Source of the DNA: DAOUTY01 sp964453665
GTDB lineage: Bacteria > Chloroflexota > Dehalococcoidia > SZUA-161
Reading direction: 5' to 3'
Length of the DNA stretch: 60,479 nucleotides
NCBI GenBank assembly: GCA_964453665.1
Contig: CAYVQT010000013.1
Coordinates: forward strand, 1-60,479
Program-made: the position numbers and the translations under genes
Shown: piece by piece, positions 54,390 through 60,479 of the stretch
How the letters are laid out: each line of letters starts with the position of its first letter
Position numbering within the stretch: the stretch's first letter is position 1
The notes under the pieces: generated by a model
The model's input: the letters and a program-made list of their open reading frames with translations, nothing else
Told to the model about the DNA's origin: nothing
Databases searched by the model: none

Positions 54390-55190
54390 ATGGACTTTTT
54401 AAATGTCAGTGACAAAACGTTTCTCGTATTCGGGGTAGCTAATAAGAAAAGCGTCGCTTATTTCATCAGCCAGGTTCTCACCGAGGGAGGAGCAGAGGTC
54501 GTCTTCGTGGTTCAGTCCGCGGGACATAAAGAAAGCGTCTCCAAGCTTTTCCCCGGTGCGGATATCTATACATGCGACGTAGAGCACGAAGATGAGATTA
54601 CACAACTGGCGAAAGATGTCTCTAAAAAGCATCCCAAACTTCATGGCATCGTTCATTCCATCGCCTTCGCCAATTACGAGGAAGGACTCAAACCATTCCA
54701 CGAAACGAGAAGGAAGGACTTTTTGCAATCCGTCGATATATCCTGTTTCTCATTGATAAGCATCGCAAATGCATTCAAGGACATCCTCGACGAAAAGGCA
54801 TCCGTAGTCACTATATCGATCTCAGCCACGAGAATAGCAGCCGTGCCCTACGGCTGGATGGCACCGGTAAAGGCCGCCCTGGATTCAACCCTTTGCTTTC
54901 TGGCAAAATCCTTCAGTGAATTTTCACAGGTCAGATTCAACTCGGTCAACGCTGGTTTGCTGAGGACATCTGCGTCCGCGGGGATACCGGGATACATCGA
55001 CTATTATCTCTACGCGGAGCAGCTGACGCTACGGAAGAAAGCCATAGAGACCCGCGAGGTCGCCAATGCAGCGGCATTCCTCCTGAGCGATCGCGCCAGC
55101 GGCATTAACGCCCAGGGCATCATAGTCGATTGCGGGATGTCGTCCAACTATTTTGATAAAGATGTTATCGACAGGGCAATGAGGCCTTAG
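54390..55190 (+). CDS. fabI: Divergent enoyl-ACP reductase (FabI-like)
   Basis: 266 aa. The cofactor loop GVANKKSVAYFISQ and HSIAFA are FabI marks. The catalytic Tyr154 and Lys161 lie in AVPYGWMAPVKAALD (Y-x6-K). However, the second conserved FabI tyrosine, ten residues before (Tyr146 of E. coli), is replaced by Ile in TISISATRIAAVP; the usual S-Y-L-G-A stretch is gone. It may therefore reduce an unusual enoyl substrate or have lost activity, leaving double bonds in place. Gap of 48 nt after fabZ with GAGGT ahead. Confidence 0.85.
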   Translation: MDFLNVSDKTFLVFGVANKKSVAYFISQVLTEGGAEVVFVVQSAGHKESVSKLFPGADIYTCDVEHEDEITQLAKDVSKKHPKLHGIVHSIAFANYEEGLKPFHETRRKDFLQSVDISCFSLISIANAFKDILDEKASVVTISISATRIAAVPYGWMAPVKAALDSTLCFLAKSFSEFSQVRFNSVNAGLLRTSASAGIPGYIDYYLYAEQLTLRKKAIETREVANAAAFLLSDRASGINAQGIIVDCGMSSNYFDKDVIDRAMRP

Positions 55191-55198
55191 TTAGACCG

Positions 55199-55780
55199 AT
55201 GACACTGTTTCCGGTAGTCCTGCCAGTTGCCGAAGCTGACCCCAACCTCTCGGGAGCAGAGAAAGTGGCCAGGTTAAGCAGGATTGCGAGGGAAGCACTG
55301 ATGCTGAGCGCTCAGAGGAGCGGTGTTACTCTCGGTGAGCTGCTTAAGGACGATAACGACGTTCCACGCCCATCCAATGGCAACTACTGGTCTCTATCCC
55401 ATAAGCCCAAGTGTGTCGCCGCAGTTGTCAGTAACAGGGAGATTGGGATCGATATCGAGGAAGTAAGGCCCAGGCAGGGATCTGCCTTCGATCTTGTGGC
55501 AAGCGACGACGAATGGGAACTGGGCGGGGACAGGTCCTGGGAGACCTTCTTTCGCTATTGGACCGCAAAAGAAGCGGCTCTAAAGGCCGCCGGACCTGGC
55601 ATGAGCGGGCTGAAAAAGTGCCGTGTGATCTCGATCCCCGACAAGAATCACATTCTGCTGCATTATAAAGACCGTATCTTTCGAATTGAGCAATTGTATT
55701 ACCAGAATCATATCGTATCCATACTTAACGACGACGATGAAATCCAGTGGATTATTTCTACAGATTTCAGTCAGCACTGA
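55199..55780 (+). CDS. 4'-phosphopantetheinyl transferase (Sfp-type)
   Basis: 193 aa. The magnesium- and CoA-binding signature is IGIDIEEVRPRQ (Asp85, Glu87), with W-T-A-K-E-A (Trp121, Lys124, Glu125) followed by ALKAAGPGM. The N-terminal half has PRPSNGNYWSLSHK, which contacts CoA. It converts apo-ACP to holo-ACP by attaching the phosphopantetheine arm to Ser40 of the cluster ACP. Sfp types are broader than AcpS and are usual companions of secondary-metabolite or special lipid synthases, which supports a dedicated pathway. It begins 8 nt after fabI. Confidence 0.92.
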   Translation: MTLFPVVLPVAEADPNLSGAEKVARLSRIAREALMLSAQRSGVTLGELLKDDNDVPRPSNGNYWSLSHKPKCVAAVVSNREIGIDIEEVRPRQGSAFDLVASDDEWELGGDRSWETFFRYWTAKEAALKAAGPGMSGLKKCRVISIPDKNHILLHYKDRIFRIEQLYYQNHIVSILNDDDEIQWIISTDFSQH

Positions 55781-55796
55781 ATAACAGGGGCAGCTT

Positions 55797-56741
55797 ATGT
55801 CCGAGCAAGATACAACTCCAACGCCCAAAATTGCCTACGTCTTCCCCGGTCAAGGGTCACAGACAGTCGGGATGGGTTACGAACTCTACCGGACTTCGCC
55901 CCGGGCCAGGGAAGCCTTCGAGGAGGCTGACGAAGCGCTCCGGTTCCCAATATCAAAACTGTGTTTCGAGGGGCCCGAGGAAGAACTCAGAGAGACCATC
56001 AACTCGCAGCCAGCGATATTAGCAGTCAGCATAGCATGCCTAAGAGCCTCAGGAATAAACGGAACGGTAAAGCCTGTCTTCGTCGCCGGTCACAGCCTCG
56101 GTGAATATACCGCGCTGGTAGCTGCAAATGCACTCGGGTTTGAAGACGCAGTTCGCCTCGTCAGAGAACGCGGGCGCTTGATGCATGAGGTGGGTAAAGT
56201 AAAACCCGGGGGCATGGCAGCAATAATCGGGCTCGATGAGGAATCGGTGGAGGAGGTTTGCATGGAGACCGGTGCTCAGATGGCCAACTTCAACTGCTCC
56301 GGGCAGGTCGTTATCAGCGGTACCAGGGAAGCATTGGCTCGCTCTATGGACCTGGCAAAATCAAGAGGAGCCGCTGGCGTGGTCCCTCTTGAGGTCAGCG
56401 GGGCTTTCCATTCCCCTCTGATGCAGCCTACAGTCGAGGGCATGACGCAGGCCATTTCACAGATTGAGTTCAGCCCACCTGAAGTCCCCATTATCGCCAA
56501 CTGCACCGCGCAACCATTGACCACGGTAGATGAAATCAAAGAGGAACTGCTGCATCAGCTATGCCACTGCATTCAGTGGCAGCCATCGGTGGAATACATG
56601 GTCGAGACCGGCGTCTCTACCTTCATCGAGATTGGCCCCGGCATAGTCCTCTCCAAGCTGATCAAGCGGATAAGCAGAGATGTACAGGTCATCCACATGG
56701 ACAACCCGGAGTCAATCAGAGCAGCAAGCGAAAGCCTCTAA
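55797..56741 (+). CDS. fabD: Malonyl-CoA:ACP transacylase (FabD)
   Basis: 314 aa. Substrate loop VFPGQGSQTVGMG, nucleophile Ser100 in AGHSLGEYTALVA, catalytic His205 in SGAFHSPLMQP and an oxyanion Gln in the first loop. The Arg that fixes the malonyl carboxylate is expected in RERGRLMHE. It loads malonyl units onto the ACP for the FabF-like enzymes. Last gene of the cluster, 16 nt after the phosphopantetheinyl transferase, and followed by the hairpin element at 56793. Confidence 0.94.
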   Translation: MSEQDTTPTPKIAYVFPGQGSQTVGMGYELYRTSPRAREAFEEADEALRFPISKLCFEGPEEELRETINSQPAILAVSIACLRASGINGTVKPVFVAGHSLGEYTALVAANALGFEDAVRLVRERGRLMHEVGKVKPGGMAAIIGLDEESVEEVCMETGAQMANFNCSGQVVISGTREALARSMDLAKSRGAAGVVPLEVSGAFHSPLMQPTVEGMTQAISQIEFSPPEVPIIANCTAQPLTTVDEIKEELLHQLCHCIQWQPSVEYMVETGVSTFIEIGPGIVLSKLIKRISRDVQVIHMDNPESIRAASESL

Positions 56742-56792
56742 GCGCCTGCCGCATGTCACCTATTCATTCAATAGAGACGTGTGTCCCATAAC

Positions 56793-56854
56793 TGTAGCGT
56801 TGCCTCTCCCGTGGCAACGTTCCTATCCGTCGTGACAGGAGTCACGACGCTACA
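56793..56854. repeat. 62-bp element with 8-bp terminal inverted repeats and two hairpins
   Basis: TGTAGCGT (56793-56800) and ACGCTACA (56847-56854) are perfect terminal inverted repeats. Inside are CGTTGCC/GGCAACG (56798-56804 with 56813-56819) and CGTCGTGAC/GTCACGACG (56828-56836 with 56841-56849). It sits between the convergent fabD and GH1 genes. It resembles a small REP/MITE-type palindromic unit and could serve as a two-way terminator. Confidence 0.65.
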
Positions 56855-56882
56855 TAAAATGTATCCCCCACAACATACGAAA

Positions 56883-58271
56883 TCAGGTCGTTTTCTCGAA
56901 TCCGTTTGCGGCGATGACCTGCCTGTACCATTGCGCGCTGTCTTTAAGAATGCGCCTCTGGGTATCATAGTCCACCCATATAATACCGAAGCGCTGTGCA
57001 TAGCCGAAGCTCCACTCGAAATTGTCCATTAGCGACCAGACGAAATAGCCCGCTAAAGGCACACCGCACTCCATAGCGCCGTAGGCGGCGGCGAAATGGT
57101 CACGTAGAAAGTTCAACCGACGCAGGTCACTTATTCGTCCATCCGCATCAGGCCCGTCGGAATAGCTGGCCCCGTTCTCGGTGATGTAAATCTTTTCAGG
57201 GTGGTACTCGAAATGCAACCGGTTAAGCAAGTGATAGAGACCACCGGGATAGACCATCATGCCGATATCCGTGTACTCGTACTCGGGCCCATGATAGAGG
57301 AGAGCCAGAGGCTCGGTCTCGCTGTCCGGTGGAACTTCGCTGCGCAGTATCACAGGGGAATAGTAGTTAACCCCCAGGAAATCAGTAGGGGCAGCGATTG
57401 CATCGAGGTCGCCCGGTTCCACAAAGGTCATACCTTCCGGCGAGAGATGACCGGCAGTGACATGGTCGGCAACAACATCGGCAGGGTAGTGACGTCCATA
57501 CAGGGGATCGAGAAACCAGCGGTTGAAGTAACCATCGAACCTGCGAAATACAGGGAGGGCCGAAGTATCCGAGGAGCCCGGCACAAGAGGAAACAGGACG
57601 AGTGTAATGCCTACTTCAGCGGCAGGGCTGTTGCGGCGCAACGCCGGCACAGCCCAACCGTGGGAGAGCAGCAAATGGTGACTGACTCTGAGCGAAGTCG
57701 GGTAGTCTCTCAGGCCGGGCGCATGACTGCCATTCTGATATCCCATAATTGAGGCCGCCCAGGGCTCATTGTGCGTAATCCAGTGCTTTACCCTGTCTCC
57801 GAGATGCCTGCTCACTATATCGGCGTACTCAACGAAGGCCTCGGCTGTTGAACGCGCAGCCCAACCACCTTCGTCCTGCAGACCCTGCGGCAAGTCCCAG
57901 TGATACAATGTAGGAAAGGGCTCGATGCCAGCCTCCAGCAATTCATCAACAAGGTGGCTGTAGAAGTCAAGTCCGGCCTGATTCACCTTTCCGCGTCCTG
58001 AGGGCAAGATGCGGGGCCAGGATATTGAAAAGCGGTAGGCCTTGAGGCCCAGTTCCTTCATCAGGGCGATATCTTCGGCCCAGCGGTGATAGTGGTCGCA
58101 GGCCACGTCACCGGTGCTGCCATCCTGGATAGTGCCCGGGGTATGGGTGAAGCGGTCCCAGATCGACTCGCCCTTGCCATCTTCGTTCCAGGCGCCTTCG
58201 ATCTGATAGGAGGACGTGGCAGCCCCCCAGAGAAAACCATCGGGAAAAGTAATAGATGGAGAGGACATCAT
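56883..58271 (-). CDS. Glycoside hydrolase family 1 (beta-glucosidase type)
   Basis: 462 aa, typical of bacterial GH1. Acid/base Glu169 in HWITHNEPWA; nucleophile Glu365 in YITENGAS. Other family features: FLWGAATSSYQIEGAW at the N-terminus, AYRFSISWPRILP, and WSLMDNFEWSFGYAQRFG at the C-terminus with the sugar-binding Trp and Glu. No signal peptide, so it is cytosolic. It cleaves terminal beta-linked glucose, or possibly galactose or phospho-sugars, from short glycosides; the phospho-sugar marker residues are not evident. A second ATG directly follows the first (58268). Confidence 0.93.
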   Translation of the reverse strand: MMSSPSITFPDGFLWGAATSSYQIEGAWNEDGKGESIWDRFTHTPGTIQDGSTGDVACDHYHRWAEDIALMKELGLKAYRFSISWPRILPSGRGKVNQAGLDFYSHLVDELLEAGIEPFPTLYHWDLPQGLQDEGGWAARSTAEAFVEYADIVSRHLGDRVKHWITHNEPWAASIMGYQNGSHAPGLRDYPTSLRVSHHLLLSHGWAVPALRRNSPAAEVGITLVLFPLVPGSSDTSALPVFRRFDGYFNRWFLDPLYGRHYPADVVADHVTAGHLSPEGMTFVEPGDLDAIAAPTDFLGVNYYSPVILRSEVPPDSETEPLALLYHGPEYEYTDIGMMVYPGGLYHLLNRLHFEYHPEKIYITENGASYSDGPDADGRISDLRRLNFLRDHFAAAYGAMECGVPLAGYFVWSLMDNFEWSFGYAQRFGIIWVDYDTQRRILKDSAQWYRQVIAANGFEKTT

Positions 58272-58344
58272 AATTTCTCTAAACTATAGGCGGCAACGAT
58301 ATATAGCGCAACCATAGACATGGTCGACTTACCAAAGCCAGCCA

Positions 58345-59157
58345 CTATTTCTTCTTGCCAACCTTTCGTTTCCCGCCCTTCATACTGTCGTAAATCTCCT
58401 GCGCCTGCCCGGGAGTGGCATTGTCGTGGATGATAGCGCGCAGGGCCTTGATCATGGCCGCCGGTCGCTCGTTCTGCCAGACGTTTCTCCCCAGGTTTAC
58501 ACCAACTGCGCCCTTCTGTATGCCGTCGTGAACAAACTCGAATACCTCCAGCTCCGTGTCAACCTGAGGCCCGCCCGCCATCACTACGGGAACAGGGCAA
58601 CCTCCGGTCACCTTATCGAAGTTCTCACACCAGTAGGTTTTTACCACACGTGCCCCGAGCTCGGCAGCGATACGGCTGCACAGGGCGAGATAGCGAGCGT
58701 CACGTTTCTTCAGCTCTTTGCCTACCGCGGTAACCGCCATCACAGGGATACCGTATTTCTCGCCTTCATCAACAAGCTTCGCCAGGTTCAGCAGCGAATC
58801 CTTCTCATATTCGCTGCCCACGAAGATGGAAATGCCTACCGCCGCCACATTCAGGCGGATAGCCTCCTCCATAGACGTAGTGATTCCTTCGTTTGCCAGG
58901 TCTTTGCCCACCATGCTGGTGCCTCCGGACACCCTGAGTATAATCGGTTTAGACTTGTCGGGATCGACGGAAGAACGCAGCACGCCCCTGGTAATGAATA
59001 TAGCGTCGGCATACTCAACAATCGGCTCAAGCGTTTTGCGGGGATTCTCCAGTTTCCTGGTCGGCCCCTGAAAATATCCGTGATCAACGGGCAGGAACAG
59101 ACAGCGCCCGTCCGACTGGATTAGCTGTGACATACGGTTCGCCATACCCCATTCCAT
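58345..59157 (-). CDS. DhnA/LsrF-type class I aldolase family protein
   Basis: 270 aa from the ATG at 59157, chosen over one 21 nt upstream because AAGGAGGAC lies 8 nt before it. TIM barrel with FLPVDHGYFQGP near the N-terminus, Schiff-base Lys173 in ARVVKTYWCENF and phosphate-binding GGPQV and GVNLGRNVWQN. The family covers archaeal-type fructose-bisphosphate aldolase, ADTH synthase (shikimate route) and LsrF thiolase. The CENF/CPVPVVMAGG pattern places it with the LsrF/FBA group. It could supply the glycolytic aldolase step here. Basic tail (GGKRKVGKKK). Confidence 0.85.
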   Translation of the reverse strand: MEWGMANRMSQLIQSDGRCLFLPVDHGYFQGPTRKLENPRKTLEPIVEYADAIFITRGVLRSSVDPDKSKPIILRVSGGTSMVGKDLANEGITTSMEEAIRLNVAAVGISIFVGSEYEKDSLLNLAKLVDEGEKYGIPVMAVTAVGKELKKRDARYLALCSRIAAELGARVVKTYWCENFDKVTGGCPVPVVMAGGPQVDTELEVFEFVHDGIQKGAVGVNLGRNVWQNERPAAMIKALRAIIHDNATPGQAQEIYDSMKGGKRKVGKKK

Positions 59158-59294
59158 AACGAAAGTCCTCCTTGTCATGCGCTAGCCACTAGTCTATGGG
59201 GGCAGCCTCGTTTAGTCAATATGTATTTGGATATTCATCCAACAACTGACACAGGCATGAAATGATAGAGGATTTGTAAGTAGCTATACGATTC

Positions 59295-59924
59295 TTAAAT
59301 CTGCCTTATAACCCCGACGACTTTGCCCTGGACCTCGACGTTATCGGGGTCAGCGTAGATCGGCTTCATCGTGGAGTTGGCCGGCTGGAGGCGAATGCGG
59401 TCAGGCTCACGGTAGAGCTTCTTCAGAGTCGTCTCCTCCTCCGCCTTGAGCCAGGCAGCTACCATCTCGCCGTCCCCGGCGGTCGCCGCCTGCTGCATCA
59501 GGACGATGTCGCCATCATTGATTAAGGCGTCGATCATCGAGGCGCCCTTCACCTTCAGGGCAAAGACCCCTTCTTTGCCCTGCGTGAGCTCACTGCTGAC
59601 CTCGACCGTATCCAGCGGCTCCGATTCCCATGTATCGGAGGCAGGCACGGGAATGGGCTCACCAGCGGCTATATAACCGATCACGGGCACCAGCGCCATA
59701 CGCCTTCTTTCCTTGCCGAGAAGCTCGATTCCCCTCGACACCTCGCGGTCACGGCGGATATAGCCCTCCCTCTCCAGGATCTTCAGATTGTAGTCGACAA
59801 CCGAGGTTGAGCTGATGCCGCAACCCTTCAGGATGTCCCTGACAGTAGGAGGATAGTCCTTTTCCTCGCGGAAGCGGCGAAGAAAGGCAAGCATACGCTT
59901 CTGTCTCGAGGAGAGCGTTTTCAT
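59295..59924 (-). CDS. lexA: SOS-response repressor and self-cleaving protease LexA
   Basis: 209 aa. The winged-helix DNA-binding domain covers 1-70, with the recognition helix around SSTSVVDYNLKILEREGYI. The cleavage site is Ala87-Gly88 in YIAAGEPIPV. The catalytic dyad is Ser129 (KGASMIDALINDGD) and Lys168 (TTLKKLYRE). The site, dyad and spacing fit an active RecA-stimulated autoprotease. A perfect GAACN4GTTC box lies between its promoter and the start codon, so it represses itself. The Gram-positive-type box fits a non-Proteobacterial host. Confidence 0.95.
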   Translation of the reverse strand: MKTLSSRQKRMLAFLRRFREEKDYPPTVRDILKGCGISSTSVVDYNLKILEREGYIRRDREVSRGIELLGKERRRMALVPVIGYIAAGEPIPVPASDTWESEPLDTVEVSSELTQGKEGVFALKVKGASMIDALINDGDIVLMQQAATAGDGEMVAAWLKAEEETTLKKLYREPDRIRLQPANSTMKPIYADPDNVEVQGKVVGVIRQI

Positions 59925-59950
59925 TTCTCACCCCTTAGATTTTTTGTGCC

Positions 59951-59962
59951 GAACTGTTGTTC
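59951..59962 (-). promoter_or_regulatory. SOS box (LexA operator)
   Basis: GAACTGTTGTTC matches GAAC-N4-GTTC, the half-site pattern of Gram-positive-type LexA (DinR). It lies 12 nt downstream of the lexA -10 box and 27 nt before the lexA start, ideal for self-repression. Confidence 0.8.
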
Positions 59963-59974
59963 TGCACGGGTAGG

Positions 59975-60003
59975 AGCTTACCACGATAGATGTCTTATGT
60001 CAA
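59975..60003 (-). promoter_or_regulatory. lexA promoter
   Basis: Read on the minus strand: TTGACA (60003-59998), 17 nt, TAAGCT (59980-59975). Transcription would begin about 59967, so the SOS box is just downstream of the start point. Confidence 0.65.
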
Positions 60004-60015
60004 TACTCTTCCTAA

Positions 60016-60043
60016 AAGAAAAAGCTGCTCATTAGAGCAGCTT
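60016..60043 (-). terminator. Rho-independent terminator of rpsT
   Basis: On the minus strand AAGCTGCTC (60043-60035) and GAGCAGCTT (60030-60022) form a 9-bp perfect stem with a TAAT loop, followed by a T-rich run (TTTTTCTTTT). It lies 53 nt after the rpsT stop. Confidence 0.85.
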
Positions 60044-60095
60044 CTATTCCAGGTTACCCCGGACTCCGTCCAATACCCGGCCAGACCTCTGATAG

Positions 60096-60371
60096 CTAGC
60101 TTTCAGATGAAAAAACAGAGTTGAACTTCTTCATCAGGCGTGACTTGTGACGGGCAGCAGTATTCGAGTGGATAATCCCCTTCTGCGCTGCCTTATCCAG
60201 GGCGATCGTTGCCTGCTTCACAGCCTCTCCGGCCGGCTCCATCTTTTTATCGCCGATAAGCTTCTCCGCCCTGCCTATAACAGTCTTGAGAGCGCTGTTG
60301 ATAGACCTGTTGCGGCTTCGCCTCTCACTCATGATGCGAATTGATTTCTTTGCAGATTTCGTATGCGCCAA
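60096..60371 (-). CDS. rpsT: Ribosomal protein bS20
   Basis: 91 aa from a TTG at 60371, chosen because the protein then starts with the bS20 form AHTKSAKKSIRI and GGAGG lies 7-8 nt upstream; an ATG 36 nt further up would add a hydrophobic tail not seen in bS20. The protein is basic and helical, with SERRSRNRSINSALKTVI, KAAQKGIIHSNTAARHKSRL and a short C-terminus. It binds 16S rRNA helices in the small subunit. The weak TTG start is common for bS20 and fits self-regulated translation. It is followed by a clear terminator. Confidence 0.95.
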   Translation of the reverse strand: MAHTKSAKKSIRIMSERRSRNRSINSALKTVIGRAEKLIGDKKMEPAGEAVKQATIALDKAAQKGIIHSNTAARHKSRLMKKFNSVFSSES

Positions 60372-60479
60372 ACTACAACCTCCAGCCAAGAATACTACAC
60401 CATTCAAAGCGATTTGTCTACACGCCGAATTGACTCATAATAAAAGTTACTGAATGCATTATAGTTGCGTCATAAAGAA

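Noticed and set aside
44276..56741. Firm assignment as a ladderane or olefin (ole) cluster
   Set aside because: No radical SAM, OleB, OleC or OleD gene is present, and the similarity is at the level of gene content and active-site residues only, so I report it as an unknown product.
1..60479. CRISPR array, prophage, insertion sequence or integrase
   Set aside because: No regularly spaced repeats, transposase, integrase or phage structural motif was found in any frame; the repeats seen are short dispersed palindromic units.

Overview
The window reads as a bacterial chromosome segment of roughly 50% GC, densely coded on both strands. The most likely source is an anaerobic, non-Proteobacterial lineage; my best guess is Chloroflexota near Dehalococcoidia. 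Support for this is indirect: a four-subunit 2-oxoacid:ferredoxin oxidoreductase (porGDAB), a giant 2-hydroxyacyl-CoA dehydratase-type activase, an archaeal-type phosphoglycerate mutase next to aspartokinase, a DUF1015 protein, a Gram-positive-style SOS box (GAAC-N4-GTTC) in front of lexA, and no LPS or outer-membrane genes. The phylum call is inference; a marker-gene tree would settle it. There is no rRNA, intact tRNA, CRISPR array, transposase or phage gene in the window.

Layout. 1-1480 (minus): start of lysC and apgM. 1481-2197: repeat-bearing intergenic DNA. 2198-5796 (plus): signalling cassette (histidine kinase, lone receiver, hybrid receiver-PAS-kinase). 6087-7463: GlcD-type FAD oxidase with its own promoter. 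7520-10872 (minus): surface-sugar operon (epimerase, DegT aminotransferase, GT4). 11178-16925: small Cys-rich and membrane proteins, a HAD phosphatase, a TGS GTPase, two unknown proteins and DUF1015. 17113-23931 (plus): complete phosphate regulon phoB-phoR-[Pho box]-pstSCAB-phoU. 24020-30337 (minus): tatD, porBADG and leuS. 30774-31199: a mosaic of palindromic repeats and a tRNA 3'-end remnant. 31200-35810 (minus): three tandem CrtI/RetSat-like FAD oxidoreductases. 36187-44080: hydrolase, CDP-alcohol phosphatidyltransferase, methyltransferase, class II aldolase and a 1413-aa double activase.

44276-56741 (plus) is the striking part, a self-contained lipid or polyketide-like gene cluster. It holds a 138-aa protein built of ~16-residue repeats, two tandem copies of an OleA-like ketosynthase III plus FabF-like ketosynthase II pair, an acyl carrier protein, two CrtI/RetSat-like FAD enzymes, FabG, FabZ, a divergent FabI, an Sfp-type phosphopantetheinyl transferase and FabD. 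The two ketosynthase units sit behind related promoters that share GTTGACAGAT at identical spacing to a GTGC box. The second promoter also has a 36-bp palindrome over its -10 region. Every activity of a type II synthase is present: malonyl loading, condensation, ketoreduction, dehydration, enoyl reduction and carrier activation. In addition there are ketosynthase III enzymes with the Glu/Cys/His/Asn set of OleA, which joins two acyl chains. I infer that the cluster makes an unusual lipid, possibly long-chain, polyunsaturated or joined head to head, tailored by the FAD enzymes. The gene content recalls clusters proposed for ladderane lipids in anammox bacteria, but no radical SAM gene and no OleB/C/D partner is present here. 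The product is unknown.

56883-60371 (minus): GH1 beta-glycosidase, LsrF/DhnA-type aldolase, lexA with promoter and SOS box, and rpsT with a clean terminator.
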